A stretch of DNA of 62,408 bases from Thermomicrobiales bacterium (GCA_023957015.1 JAMLHR010000014.1:1-62408); one strand, 5' to 3'. Shown: positions 33,670-42,834, counted from the stretch's first letter. Notes: generated by a model not told the origin, from the letters alone. Made by a program: numbers and translations.

Positions 33670-34197
33670 CTACGCATCTGGCGTCGAGGCTTTGCTTGGA
33701 TCCTGCCGCTCTTCCGGATGGTTCTGTCCCTCCGGTATCTGGGCGTCTGGTGTAGGTGAGACGATCGGCGTGGCCGAGTACGCCTCACGAACCGCCTTGA
33801 CCTCCTCCGGTGTTACCGCACCGGCATCGTTTTCCCACGCCTGGCGAATATAGGTGAGAATCGCTGCGATCTCCTCATCCGAGTAGGTTGTGTTGAACCG
33901 AGGCATACCACCGCGACCGTAAAGGACGGTGTAGATGAACAGCGTCGGATCATCCAGATTGGCGATTGCGCCTTTGTTCAACGGCAAGTAGATACCAGGC
34001 ACACCGTTCCCATCCGCCTGGTGACAGGCCACGCAGACGGAGTAGTAGATCGCCGCACCGCGCTCGATTTGCTCCTCGGCGGTCATTGGTGTGGCCGCAT
34101 CCTGCGCATTGGAGAGTAGCGGAACCGCAATCGCGGCGGTCAGACCCATGACGGAAATCAGCGCTATAATCCGCGCTTTCACTGATTGAAACATCAC
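33670..34197 (-). CDS. Exported class I cytochrome c
   Basis: A 175-residue protein with an N-terminal hydrophobic signal or anchor (about residues 8-30). Haem binding is by CVACH (55-59), and the likely axial Met is M98 in YGRGGMPRFN. A 'YSDEEIAAILTYIRQAW' helix ends the cytochrome domain, and a proline-rich polar tail follows. It is a mono-haem electron carrier at the outer face of the membrane. It starts 8 bases after the amine oxidase gene, so the two are one operon and the cytochrome probably accepts electrons from that flavoenzyme. Confidence 0.9.
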   Translation of the reverse strand: MMFQSVKARIIALISVMGLTAAIAVPLLSNAQDAATPMTAEEQIERGAAIYYSVCVACHQADGNGVPGIYLPLNKGAIANLDDPTLFIYTVLYGRGGMPRFNTTYSDEEIAAILTYIRQAWENDAGAVTPEEVKAVREAYSATPIVSPTPDAQIPEGQNHPEERQDPSKASTPDA

Positions 34198-34205
34198 AGC
34201 CTCCC

Positions 34206-35831
34206 TTAGCTTTGCATCACGCGGGTATGCAGCTTGTCCACCTGCATCCAGGCTGCCTGCACGGCGCCTTCCATCCAGGCGTTGACATTGCTGAGGTGCT
34301 CGCCTACCAGGTAGATGCGGCCATCCGGTTCCTGCAGGATCGGCATGACTTGCTCCCGGCTTTCCGCGGTGAAGCTTGGCCAGGCACCGAGACTGTAGGG
34401 CTCCAGATGCCAGGCCACCGAGAAGGCGCTAATGAACTCGTCCTTCATCTGGGGGTGAACCTTGCTGCCCAGCGAGAGTGCAAGTTGAGCGCGGGCATCG
34501 TATGGCATTGAGCTCACATAGGCGGCGTTGGTGCCGAAGTTGTACATACCGAGCATGACACCACCCTCGCTGAGGTAGTTGTCATCCGGATAGCCGAGGA
34601 TACCGAGCTGGCTGATATTGGTGAAGCTCTGACCACCATAGATCCAGTCATCCTCTTCCCAGAAGCGTCGCTTGAAGCCGATCCCCATGCGCAGAGCCAT
34701 CGCGTAAGGAACCGATCGGATCGCCGTCTTCATCGGTTCGTCGAAGTTCACCGAGACCTTCAGCAGTGCCGAGAGCGGGATATTGCACATCACATAGTCG
34801 CCAGTGATCTCGACCGGCTCGCTGGTCTCGCTATCGGTGTAGGTGACCGTGACATCGTCCGGTGTCTGGTTGATCTTCGTCACCGGGCTGTTCAGGTGCA
34901 GACGGTCGCCGAAGAACTCGCGGAAGGCGACGTCATAGAGCGCGTCCATACCGCCTTTAGGCTTGACCATGGTGGTCTGCCAGTCGAAGGTAGCGGTCGC
35001 GGCCAGGTAGCCACCTGCCGCCTGCATGATCGAATCCGCGAACGGCAACAGATCCCGCAGTGGGTAGGGATCGTTGATCGTGCCGGGCGAATGCACATCC
35101 GGCAGTACCGCGAATCCGCGATGATCCGACTTGCGGTAGGTGAGGTCGTTGGCGTTGAGGATACCCCAGTTGATGAGGTAACTCTTCCAGTGCTCCAGAT
35201 CCTCTTCCGACAGGGGTTCATCGAGCGCGTTCTGGTCGAGCGCCTGGGCCAGGTACTGGGAAGTGTAGCCGCCCATATCGGCCTGCATCTCGTGGAGCCG
35301 TATCTTGGTGGCGTTCAGTTCGCCGTCCACATTCTCGGCGTACACCCATCCATTGAGATTCAGGTTCTTGTGATCAATGAGCGGGACATTCAATTCGCGG
35401 CAGTAGTGGAAGAAGCCGTTGTGATAGAAGGGGACTCGGCTCGGGCCTGCATCCCACCAAAAGCCCTCGGGCCAGTCGCAGGTTTGCACGCCTTTGCCAT
35501 ATTCCTCGCCGGAGGAACCGCCGCGAATCGTCCAGACATGCCCGCCGACGCGATCCCGAGCCTCAATGATGGTGACATCGTAGCCGAGATTGATCAGCTC
35601 ATAGGCTGCCGGACAACCACCGGCACCGGTTCCGATGACGATCACCTTGGTGCCGTTGCCGTTTCCATCCCACTTTGGTGGTTCCGTGAGACCATCCATC
35701 GCGTTCTGTCCCCATGCGTTGAGCACGTTCAGAACGCCGGCGGAACCAAGCGCGGCACCGGTCAGGTGTAGGAAACGCCGCCGTGTCATTGGCGATCCCT
35801 TGGTCAATGATTTTGCGGTTTTGTCCATCAT
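34206..35831 (-). CDS. Tat-exported flavin monoamine oxidase family protein
   Basis: A 541-residue protein. A twin-arginine signal, MTRRRFLHLTGAALGSAGVLN (starting at about residue 15, shown split by the RRRF motif), precedes the FAD dinucleotide motif VIVIGTGAGGCPAAYEL and EARDRVGGHVWT of the amine oxidase/NAD(P)-binding Rossmann family. A C-terminal FAD contact, EHLSN..AWMEGAVQAAW, is present. It would oxidise an amine or amino acid outside the membrane. Export with a co-transcribed cytochrome c suggests it works as a dehydrogenase rather than an oxidase. The substrate is unknown. Confidence 0.87.
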   Translation of the reverse strand: MMDKTAKSLTKGSPMTRRRFLHLTGAALGSAGVLNVLNAWGQNAMDGLTEPPKWDGNGNGTKVIVIGTGAGGCPAAYELINLGYDVTIIEARDRVGGHVWTIRGGSSGEEYGKGVQTCDWPEGFWWDAGPSRVPFYHNGFFHYCRELNVPLIDHKNLNLNGWVYAENVDGELNATKIRLHEMQADMGGYTSQYLAQALDQNALDEPLSEEDLEHWKSYLINWGILNANDLTYRKSDHRGFAVLPDVHSPGTINDPYPLRDLLPFADSIMQAAGGYLAATATFDWQTTMVKPKGGMDALYDVAFREFFGDRLHLNSPVTKINQTPDDVTVTYTDSETSEPVEITGDYVMCNIPLSALLKVSVNFDEPMKTAIRSVPYAMALRMGIGFKRRFWEEDDWIYGGQSFTNISQLGILGYPDDNYLSEGGVMLGMYNFGTNAAYVSSMPYDARAQLALSLGSKVHPQMKDEFISAFSVAWHLEPYSLGAWPSFTAESREQVMPILQEPDGRIYLVGEHLSNVNAWMEGAVQAAWMQVDKLHTRVMQS

Positions 35832-35899
35832 GACTCCTCTCCCAGGCCACTCTGTCTGATGTTCTGTGTATACAGTGTTGCATCGGATCGGAATCTGTC

Positions 35900-35923
35900 A
35901 AGACTCTCCTTACATAAGGTCTT
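35900..35923. promoter_or_regulatory. Inverted repeat upstream of the amine oxidase operon
   Basis: AAGAC-tct-CCTTA-ca-TAAG-GTCTT (35900-35923) is a symmetrical site 70-90 bases before the amine oxidase start. On the minus strand it directly precedes a TTGACA-like element. It may be a regulator site for the operon. Confidence 0.4.
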
Positions 35924-36136
35924 TTTATCACCGAAAATCCTCACAGAAGCATTACTAAACTGGATCGGAAGCAAGATGGGGGATAAGAGCTTGTTCGGTG
36001 GAGGAACGCATGGAAACGATGAAACCGGGTGAAAGTGTTGAACCACGAGTGCGCACGTCCCCATCCTGGACGATTCGCGAGTATGCTTTCTTCAGGAAAG
36101 TAATGGGCCGAAAAGCCCTTGAGCAGGAGTGAACAC

Positions 36137-37069
36137 GTGAAGACCGTCAACCTCACCGGTATCGAAAATGCCGCGCCGAACATCGTGCTTGGCGTCATGC
36201 GTATCTACGAGAAGACCGACACCGAAATTCAGGAGCTCTACGCCACCACGCGAGAGGCCGGGATCAATTTCTTCGATCACGCCGCCGTCTATGGTGGTGT
36301 CATGCACGGCTGTGAGGCGCGATTCGCCGAGGCCCTCCAGCTTAGCGTCGCTGAGCGCGAGCAGATCACGATTCAGACCAAGGCTGGTATCGTCCGCGAA
36401 GGTCCGTACTTCGATTTCTCCTACGAGGAGATTACCCAGTCCGTCGACCGATCGCTGAAAGCCCTGCAGACCGACTATATCGATATCCTTCTGCTACACC
36501 GCCCGGATGCCCTGGTTGAACCGGAAGACGTGGCGCGCGCCTTCGACGAGTTGCAGGCCAGCGGTAAGGTGCGACACTTCGGCGTCTCCAATCACACACC
36601 GGGTCAGATCAACTTGCTGAAGAAGTACGTGCAGCAGCCACTGGTCGCGAACCAGCTCCAGCTATCGATCACGCATGCGCCGATCATCGCGCAGGGCATT
36701 GCCACGAACATGGCGGGGCTGGATCAATCGATTGTGTTGGACGGCGGTATCGTCGACTACTGCCGTCTGAATGACATCACCATTCAGGCGTGGTCGCCGA
36801 TGCAGGCCGGGTTCTTCACGGGTACCTTCCTGGGGAATCCGGAGTACGCAGCACTGAACAAGGTCATTGAGACCTTGGCCACGAAGTACGATGTTCCCTC
36901 GGTCGCGATTGCCATTGCCTGGATTACGCGTCACCCGGCCAACATGCAGGTCGTGCTCGGTACCACCAATCCGCAACGAGTCGCCGATTCCGCCAAGGGA
37001 TCGGACATCCCGTTGACGCGCTCCGAGTGGTACGAGCTCACGCGCGCTGCCGGTTACATGGTGCCGTAG
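36137..37069 (+). CDS. Aldo/keto reductase, YdhF-like
   Basis: GTG 36137 is selected because CAGGAGTG lies upstream; a TTG at 36119 would bury that site in the gene. The 310-residue protein has FFDHAAVYGG (Asp and Tyr of the tetrad), IQTKAGIVREGPYFDFS (Lys), YIDILLLHRPD (His), GKVRHFGVSNH and WSPM.AGFF, matching the YdhF-type reductases that often act on small aldehydes with NADPH. It ends before a strong terminator and is not part of the following zinc-type operon. Confidence 0.92.
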   Translation: MKTVNLTGIENAAPNIVLGVMRIYEKTDTEIQELYATTREAGINFFDHAAVYGGVMHGCEARFAEALQLSVAEREQITIQTKAGIVREGPYFDFSYEEITQSVDRSLKALQTDYIDILLLHRPDALVEPEDVARAFDELQASGKVRHFGVSNHTPGQINLLKKYVQQPLVANQLQLSITHAPIIAQGIATNMAGLDQSIVLDGGIVDYCRLNDITIQAWSPMQAGFFTGTFLGNPEYAALNKVIETLATKYDVPSVAIAIAWITRHPANMQVVLGTTNPQRVADSAKGSDIPLTRSEWYELTRAAGYMVP

Positions 37070-37102
37070 GCCGATCTCGACCACGAAACGACAACAGCTA
37101 CG

Positions 37103-37135
37103 AAGACCGCGCCGACGTTTCGGCGCGGTCTTTGT
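37103..37135 (+). terminator. Intrinsic terminator after the aldo/keto reductase
   Basis: Perfect 12-bp stem AAGACCGCGCCG (37103-37114) with CGGCGCGGTCTT (37121-37132), then further T's. Confidence 0.9.
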
Positions 37136-37148
37136 CGTCTTCACGTCG

Positions 37149-37188
37149 CATACCAGTATTGATACTCAGTATCAATACTGGTATGCTC
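37149..37188 (+). promoter_or_regulatory. 39-bp perfect dyad overlapping the promoter (Zur-like operator)
   Basis: GCATACCAGTATTGATAC (37149-37166), TCA, and the exact complement GTATCAATACTGGTATGC (37170-37187). Inside it are two adjacent 12-bp near-palindromes of the form AGTATNNATACT, one base apart. A promoter TTGATA (37160-37165), 17 bases, TATGCT (37183-37188) fits entirely within the dyad, so a bound repressor would block RNA polymerase. The downstream gene set is typical of the Zur regulon. The repressor itself is not in this window. Confidence 0.75.
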
Positions 37189-37233
37189 TTTCCTCGGGCA
37201 GCAATTCGGTTGCCAGCTATCGAGAGAGTCATC

Positions 37234-38292
37234 GTGTCATCAAATCAGCATTCACAATTGTCAGCAACCGTCATCGTCGGATTTCTCGGTGCGGGTAAAA
37301 CCACACTGCTCAACCATATCCTCCAGAGCGACCACGGCAAACGGATCGTGGTCATCGTCAACGACTTCTCCGAGATCAATGTCGATGCCAATCTCGTTCG
37401 CCACACCACGGATCGTCTCATTGAGATGTCCAACGGTTGCATCTGCTGTACATTGCGAGACGACCTGCTACAGGAACTCCGGCAGCTCTCGGACCTGACC
37501 GATCTCGATCATGTCATCATCGAATCGACCGGTATCGGTGAACCACTGCCAATTGCGCAGGTGTTCCACATGGACGATATGCCGGAACGAATGCGACTGC
37601 AGGAGATCATTACGGTGATCGATGCGGCCACGTTCTGGCGTGACTACGAGCGCGACGACATGCTGGAGGATGCTGACGGCAATCCAATGCGACTTCCGCT
37701 TGCACCGTTGCTGGTGGACCAGATCGAGTATTCCAACATCCTGCTGCTGAACAAGGTTGATCTGGCGTCACCGGAGGAACTCGATCGCCTCGAAGGATTC
37801 GTCCGCAATCTCAATCCCGAAGCACGGATACATCGCACCGAACGGGGTTCGATTGATCTCGATCTTGTGCTCGGCACCGAACTCTACGAATACGAAGGTG
37901 CCGAACTCGCCGAGGATTGGGATCTGAACTGGAATCAGGAAACGAACGCCAGCGAGGCGGACGAATATGGATTCACCTCCTTTACCTGGCTCAGTCAAAC
38001 CCCGTTGGACGAGGACCGCTTCATGGACCTCTTCGAGGATTGGCCAGACGGTCTGATGCGAACAAAAGGCGTGGTTCAGTTCGATTCCGGGCGACTGGCC
38101 ATCGTCTCAGTCGTGCGCGACTCGCTCGATCTGCAGATGTTGGAAGCGGTCGATGCGGGTTTGCCGGATGGCGAGGACGCGCTGGAAATGACCGAGCTCA
38201 TCTTCATCGGTCGAGGTGTGTCCGCGGAGGAGATGCAACAGCGGCTGGAGCAATGCCAGTCGGTGACCTGGCAATCCTCGTTGATGGTATAG
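37234..38292 (+). CDS. COG0523 GTP-binding metallochaperone (ZNG1/CobW type)
   Basis: GTG 37234 with GAGAGAG upstream is chosen. The in-frame ATG at 37183 lies in the -10 element, so it cannot be transcribed from the promoter described here. The 352-residue protein has Walker A GFLGAGKTT near the N-terminus, the metal-binding CxCC motif in SNGCICCTLRDDLL, IIESTGIGEP as Walker B region, NKVDL as guanine specificity motif, and a C-terminal CobW_C domain. Such proteins deliver zinc to client enzymes under starvation. It is the first gene of an operon with zinc-free L33 and L28. Confidence 0.92.
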   Translation: MSSNQHSQLSATVIVGFLGAGKTTLLNHILQSDHGKRIVVIVNDFSEINVDANLVRHTTDRLIEMSNGCICCTLRDDLLQELRQLSDLTDLDHVIIESTGIGEPLPIAQVFHMDDMPERMRLQEIITVIDAATFWRDYERDDMLEDADGNPMRLPLAPLLVDQIEYSNILLLNKVDLASPEELDRLEGFVRNLNPEARIHRTERGSIDLDLVLGTELYEYEGAELAEDWDLNWNQETNASEADEYGFTSFTWLSQTPLDEDRFMDLFEDWPDGLMRTKGVVQFDSGRLAIVSVVRDSLDLQMLEAVDAGLPDGEDALEMTELIFIGRGVSAEEMQQRLEQCQSVTWQSSLMV

Positions 38293-38304
38293 GGGAGCGC
38301 GGTA

Positions 38305-38469
38305 ATGGCAAAGAAGAAGGCGGATCGCATGGTGGTGACGTTGCAGAGTACCGAGAGCACGCACCGTTATACCACCGAGAAGAACCGCAAGAATGATCCG
38401 GGTCGGTTGGAGTTGCGTAAGTATGATCCGACGTTGAAACGTCATGTGCTGTATCGTGAAACGAAGTAA
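38305..38469 (+). CDS. rpmG: Ribosomal protein bL33, zinc-independent form
   Basis: ATG 38305 follows GGGGAG. The 54-residue protein begins [18 protein letters not shown] and ends [11 protein letters not shown], matching bL33 in length and pattern, including [21 protein letters not shown] split across its core. It has no cysteine, so it is the C-minus paralogue that replaces the zinc-binding L33 when zinc is scarce. Its position between the COG0523 gene and rpmB behind the dyad supports that role. Confidence 0.95.
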   Translation: MAKKKADRMVVTLQSTESTHRYTTEKNRKNDPGRLELRKYDPTLKRHVLYRETK

Positions 38470-38478
38470 GGAACTGAC

Positions 38479-38724
38479 ATGAGCAAGAAATGCGCGATCA
38501 CCGGCCGAAAAACGACGTTTGGTCGCAACGTGTCGTTCAGTAAGCGGCGGACCAGCCGCACGTTCAAGGCAAATGTGCAGTCGCATCGTATCTGGGTGCC
38601 GGAACTGAATCAGTATGTGCGCCTGAATGTATCCGCCAACGGTTTGCGCACGATCTCGAAGAAGGGCGGTCTGCAGGCGGCTCTGAAGTCGACTGGTCGA
38701 TCACTGCCAAAGAGCAAGTCGTGA
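38479..38724 (+). CDS. rpmB: Ribosomal protein bL28, zinc-independent form
   Basis: AAGGA precedes ATG 38479. The 81-residue protein has the L28 core: GRNVSFSKRRTSR, RTFKANVQ, then RLNVSANGLRTI. The zinc form's CxxC start is reduced to CAIT, leaving a single Cys at residue 5, and the second cysteine pair is absent. It would substitute for the zinc form of L28 in the large subunit under zinc limitation. It overlaps the following unknown gene by 4 bases. Confidence 0.94.
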   Translation: MSKKCAITGRKTTFGRNVSFSKRRTSRTFKANVQSHRIWVPELNQYVRLNVSANGLRTISKKGGLQAALKSTGRSLPKSKS

Positions 38725-39284
38725 ACGGTCGCACCCTCTCGCGTGTGGTGCGCCAGCAGTTCTGGTTGTTCGGCTGGGATATTCGCCGTCAGGAGGGTAA
38801 TGTCCTGATTGAGCTTGGGTTTGAGCGTACACCGAATCCGACAGGAGCGAAATCAGGATCGACGCGTTATCACCGGGTCACTGCTGAGGGCGATATCGTC
38901 ACGCTGTGGGGATTCGGTGTTTGCTGGAGTTCTCCGGACCTCGGCAGCATCTATGTGCCGCGTCTCAAACCGCGAGCCAGCTGGACTCCCGCCCTGAGCA
39001 CTGTACCCGAGTACTGGTTCACCGATATTGCCGGTCTTTTCTCCGCGCCGTCTACTCATCGGGAGCAGGCGGCCAGCGATGACCTGACGCTGCGATTGCT
39101 GGATTGGGTGATCGAATATGAGACGTCGATCCTGGAGCGACATGGCAGTCAGTACCGTAAAGACGCCATCGCAGCCTGGCGTGACCCCTTCGGTGATCCG
39201 ATGTTGTTGATCCAACATTGGCGAACTCTCCGGTATCAGCTCGCGCGGCAAATGGAGGTGGCAACGGCGCTCGCTTCGAGGTAA
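38721..39284 (+). CDS. Unknown protein, last gene of the zinc-type operon
   Basis: GTG 38721 overlaps the rpmB stop (GTGA), so translation is coupled. The 187-residue protein is soluble and tryptophan-rich. It has an N-terminal RQQFWLFGWDIRRQEGNVLIELGFERTP, a beta-rich middle (STRYHRVTAEGDIVTLWGFGVCW, then YVPRLKPRASWTP) and a helical C-terminus. There is one Cys and no metal motif. I recognise no family. Its location in an apparent Zur-type operon suggests a role in zinc starvation, perhaps with the ribosome or metal delivery; this is context only. Confidence 0.75.
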   Translation: MNGRTLSRVVRQQFWLFGWDIRRQEGNVLIELGFERTPNPTGAKSGSTRYHRVTAEGDIVTLWGFGVCWSSPDLGSIYVPRLKPRASWTPALSTVPEYWFTDIAGLFSAPSTHREQAASDDLTLRLLDWVIEYETSILERHGSQYRKDAIAAWRDPFGDPMLLIQHWRTLRYQLARQMEVATALASR

Positions 39285-39385
39285 GGGGATGCATCATTAG
39301 TGCTGTCTGTGAGGTCGTCGCCCACTTCAGGCATTCGTGAGTTGGCCGGGCCTACATTCCCGCGCTGCTAATAGGCGATACGACA

Positions 39386-39420
39386 AAGGCCATCGGATTG
39401 CTTGGTCCGACGGCCTTCCT
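39386..39420. terminator. Bidirectional hairpin terminator between zinc-type operon and clpX
   Basis: AAGGCCATCGGA (39386-39397) pairs with TCCGACGGCCTT (39406-39417) with one G-T wobble. Minus-strand reading from clpX gives TTT after the stem. It can serve both convergent units. Confidence 0.8.
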
Positions 39421-39432
39421 CATCATGCGAGA

Positions 39433-40674
39433 TTACGCGGTCTGAGGCTCGTAGTCGATCACCTGATCATTAACGGCCATCAGCAGCGGCCGGGAGCGAT
39501 TGGTGATGACATCGCCATTCACCACGCACTTGCGCACGTTCTCCATGCTCGGGATCTCGTACATGACATCCAGCAGCACATCCTCGATCGCGGTGCGCAG
39601 TCCGCGAGCGCCGGTTTTGCGCTCCTGCGCCTGATGGGCGACGGCGCGTAACGCATCATCCGTGAACTCCAGCTCGACGTGATCCAACTCGAAGAATTTC
39701 TGATACTGCTTCACCACTGCATTCTTCGGTTCGGTGAGGATCCGCATCAGCTCGCTCTCGGTGAGATGATCGAGGGCGACGGAGACGGGGAGGCGACCGA
39801 CGAATTCCGGAATCAATCCGTATTTCATCAGATCATCGTGGCTGAGTTGCGCCAACGGGTTGAGAATCTTATCGGCCTTTGTCTGGACATTGCCAAAGCC
39901 CATGCTGGACTGTTTGTTCAGCCGCTTTTCGACAACTTCTTCCAACCCCTCAAAGGCGCCACCGCAGATGAAGAGGATGTTCTTGGTGTCGATCTGGATG
40001 TATTCCTGGTGTGGATGTTTGCGACCGGCCTGCGGCGGTACGTTGGCGATGGTGCCCTCAATGATCTTGAGGAGCGCCTGCTGTACGCCCTCGCCGGAGA
40101 CATCGCGGGTGATGCTGGGGTTGTCTGATTTGCGCGCGATCTTGTCGATCTCGTCAATATAGATGATGCCGCGCTCGGCACGCTCGACATCGCCCGCGTT
40201 CTGGATCAGGCGAAGGAGGATGTTCTCCACATCCTCGCCGACATAGCCGGCCTCGGTCAGGGCGGTGGCATCGGCGATGCTGAACGGCACGTTCAGCACC
40301 TTGGCCAATGTCTGTGCTAGATAGGTCTTGCCGGAGCCGGTAGGACCTACCAGGAGGACATTGCTCTTGGCGAGTTCGATATCGTCATCCAGATTGGCGG
40401 TGATGCGCTTGTAATGGTTGTAGACGGCCACGGAGAGGATCTTCTTGGCGCGATCCTGTCCGATGATGTAGTTGTTCAGGTGGTCGTAGAGCGCTTTCGG
40501 TGTCGGAATCGAACCGTCGGCGGCCTCAAATGTCGGCTCCTTCGGTTCCTCCTCGTTGATGATCTCCTTGCACAGCTGCACGCACTCGTCGCAGATGTAC
40601 ACCTCGTTTGGACCCGCGATCAGGCGGCGAACTTCTTCCTGGCCCTTGTTGCAGAATGAGCAGCGATATCGCAT
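39433..40674 (-). CDS. clpX: ATP-dependent Clp protease ATP-binding subunit ClpX
   Basis: A 413-residue AAA+ unfoldase. The N-terminal zinc domain has Cys pairs CSFC and CDEC (residues 5-8 and about 28-31). Walker A is GPTGSGKT, Walker [11 protein letters not shown], then sensor SVALDHLTE and the arginine-finger region RKTGARGLR. It recognises tagged proteins and feeds them to ClpP. It lies just downstream of clpP on the same strand, the normal order. Confidence 0.98.
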   Translation of the reverse strand: MRYRCSFCNKGQEEVRRLIAGPNEVYICDECVQLCKEIINEEEPKEPTFEAADGSIPTPKALYDHLNNYIIGQDRAKKILSVAVYNHYKRITANLDDDIELAKSNVLLVGPTGSGKTYLAQTLAKVLNVPFSIADATALTEAGYVGEDVENILLRLIQNAGDVERAERGIIYIDEIDKIARKSDNPSITRDVSGEGVQQALLKIIEGTIANVPPQAGRKHPHQEYIQIDTKNILFICGGAFEGLEEVVEKRLNKQSSMGFGNVQTKADKILNPLAQLSHDDLMKYGLIPEFVGRLPVSVALDHLTESELMRILTEPKNAVVKQYQKFFELDHVELEFTDDALRAVAHQAQERKTGARGLRTAIEDVLLDVMYEIPSMENVRKCVVNGDVITNRSRPLLMAVNDQVIDYEPQTA

Positions 40675-40704
40675 GTCTACCTCGTGCTGCGGCGTTGCGC
40701 CGAC

Positions 40705-41352
40705 CTAGTTTGCTTCGTCCTCGTCATGCTTGCCGATCTTGCTGAGATCGAGCGCGGCCGGAGTGAGGACCTTATCGACCAGACCATAGTTGCGTGCTTC
40801 TTCGCCGGTCATGTAGTAATCGCGCTGTGTGTCGGCCTTGATCTTCTCGAAGCTGTTGCCTGAGTGATCGGCCATGATCTGGGTCAGGGTGTTGATGACG
40901 CTAAACGTCTCCTTGGCCTGAACCTCGATATCCGGAATCGCACCGCGGAATCCGCTGGAACCCTGATGAATCATGATGCGGCTGTTCGGCAGGGCGAAGC
41001 GCTTGCCGGGCGTACCTGCGGTCAGCAGCACGGCAGCCATGGAGGCCGCCATACCCACGCAGTAGGTACGGATATCCGGGCGGATCATGCGCATGGTGTC
41101 ATAGATCGCCAGACCGCTGTAGACCTCGCCCCCCGGTGAGTTGATGTAGAGGTGGATATCGGCTTCGGGATCGTCATGCTCCAGGAAGAGGAGCTGGGCG
41201 ATCATGAGATTGGCCATTTGACTCTCAACCTGGGTGCCGAGGAAGATGATGCGATCTTTGAGCAGGCGAGAGTAGATATCGAACGATCGCTCGCCTCGAT
41301 TGGTGCTTTCAATCACCATCGGAATCAAGGCGTGGATATCGGGATTTTGCAT
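40705..41352 (-). CDS. clpP: ATP-dependent Clp protease proteolytic subunit
   Basis: A 215-residue serine peptidase with the nucleophile Ser in [11 protein letters not shown], the catalytic His in [10 protein letters not shown] and the downstream Asp in [16 protein letters not shown] and [16 protein letters not shown] are conserved family blocks. It forms the tetradecameric chamber that works with ClpX. It lies 30 bases upstream of clpX in the same operon. Confidence 0.98.
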   Translation of the reverse strand: MQNPDIHALIPMVIESTNRGERSFDIYSRLLKDRIIFLGTQVESQMANLMIAQLLFLEHDDPEADIHLYINSPGGEVYSGLAIYDTMRMIRPDIRTYCVGMAASMAAVLLTAGTPGKRFALPNSRIMIHQGSSGFRGAIPDIEVQAKETFSVINTLTQIMADHSGNSFEKIKADTQRDYYMTGEEARNYGLVDKVLTPAALDLSKIGKHDEDEAN

Positions 41353-41426
41353 TGAGGATCCTTCTAAAGCGGATGGTTACCCGGTGACGACGTCTGGCGT
41401 GATCGCGGGTAGTTGTTCAGACACTA

Positions 41427-42692
41427 TCAATAATACTCCGTGCGGGCCATTGAGGGTGCTGCGCAGATGATAGCAGTTGGCGCGCCCTGCATCCTTGTCA
41501 TCGCGATCATCGCTCGTCGCTGCCCGGTGCCACGCAGGCGTTTGGTGATGGTATTCACTTCACCCGGGAGTCCGCGTCGACGGATATCGATTGGGCCGAT
41601 ATCGTGAGTCTTGAGCGCCTGTTTGATGCGTTTCTCGTGCCAGGGGAGGACATCGATCACCCTCCAGCACGACGCGAACGGCGTCTCGATAGCACGGTCG
41701 GAGACCAGAAATCCGATCTCCGGATCGATACGTTCGGTGCCGATACACCGCGCCAGATCCTGGACCAACCCCGCGTTGGTTACCGCCGGATTGAGATCTA
41801 GCAACCAATCTCCAGGACGAACATCACGCACCGGGACCTCATCACCTGCTGTTGGTATCAGTGATGCAGGGACGCCGACCGCGATGACGGTCGCGCGGCG
41901 CGGCGTGGTTGTCAGCGCCGGACTCCAGAGCACGGCTTCCTTGACGTCGTGACCGAGTGCGATGAGTTCCAGCTCCCACCCATCCGGCACGAGATCGTGG
42001 GGGAAACCGGGTGCTGCCTTGATGCCAACGGCGGCTGCCCGGTCCGCCAGGTCCAGCGCCCACTCCAGCGGTGGCTCGCTCTCGTAGCCGCGCATGCGAC
42101 CGCGTTCGCTGCGCCGTGCCGGATCGATGAAGACTGCGTCTTCCGGCAAGATCTCAACCTCACGAACATCGCTGAGAATCGGCCGGATATCCGTAGCTCC
42201 GGTAACCGATCTTGCGTTGTACTCCGCCAACAGCAGATGGACGGGATCAATGTCCACAGCGGTCGTTGGGTTCCCGAGGGCAGCCAAGCCGATCAGATCG
42301 CCACCGATACCGCAGCAGAGATCGTGGATGTTCCCATAGTCTCGGTACCGCTCCGCGCGATAGCGCGCGATCTCCTCGCTCGTCGATTGCTCGAGTCCGG
42401 CGCGAGTGAAGCACATCCGGTCGGGATGCGCGAACTTTGCTGCCGCCCGTTGGCGGAGGTCGAGCTGTGTCAGTACCAGCGCCGCCTGTTCGCTCTCAAG
42501 TTCACTCCGCAACACCTCGCCGATCTTGAGATCGGTGAGCCCTTCCGCACGCAAGAGTGCCGCGCGCGTGAGCCAATCCTGCCCGGACGCGGAGATGAGC
42601 CATTCGTATGGTGTGAGAGGGGATGGAGGCATAGATAGTGATCTCAGCGAGAAGACGGACGCCGCATGTAGACTCGGGTCGAGCGAGCGCAT
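41427..42692 (-). CDS. Class I SAM methyltransferase with THUMP-like C-terminal domain
   Basis: A 421-residue protein. A helical N-terminal region leads to the SAM site HDLCCGIGGDLIGLA, TTAVDIDPVHLLLAEYNA, and the catalytic-loop-like VFIDPARRSERGR. The C-terminal third (DVLPWHEKRIKQALKTHDIGPIDIRRRGL split around W and G) resembles the THUMP-like domain of this group, best known from Actinobacteria, and an RNA substrate is likely. The start is uncertain: ATG 42692 or ATG 42632; neither has a strong ribosome site. It lies between tig and clpP. Confidence 0.82.
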   Translation of the reverse strand: MRSLDPSLHAASVFSLRSLSMPPSPLTPYEWLISASGQDWLTRAALLRAEGLTDLKIGEVLRSELESEQAALVLTQLDLRQRAAAKFAHPDRMCFTRAGLEQSTSEEIARYRAERYRDYGNIHDLCCGIGGDLIGLAALGNPTTAVDIDPVHLLLAEYNARSVTGATDIRPILSDVREVEILPEDAVFIDPARRSERGRMRGYESEPPLEWALDLADRAAAVGIKAAPGFPHDLVPDGWELELIALGHDVKEAVLWSPALTTTPRRATVIAVGVPASLIPTAGDEVPVRDVRPGDWLLDLNPAVTNAGLVQDLARCIGTERIDPEIGFLVSDRAIETPFASCWRVIDVLPWHEKRIKQALKTHDIGPIDIRRRGLPGEVNTITKRLRGTGQRRAMIAMTRMQGAPTAIICAAPSMARTEYY

Positions 42693-42834
42693 GGATCATG
42701 GTATATGGCGGTTCGGTTATTGCGCTCGTGAGTTACCCGGGTTCAAAGGTTCGCAGGCAATCGTGTTTTCCGGCCAGGCCACCTACGGCGGACCCGCGGA
42801 TCAACCGCGGGCGTGCGGAGAGCGGGTTAAGCGG

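Noticed and set aside
37183..37234. Earlier ATG as the start of the COG0523 protein
   Set aside because: The ATG at 37183 overlaps the -10 element inside the dyad and would not be transcribed from that promoter. GTG 37234 has a ribosome site and leads directly into the GTPase domain.
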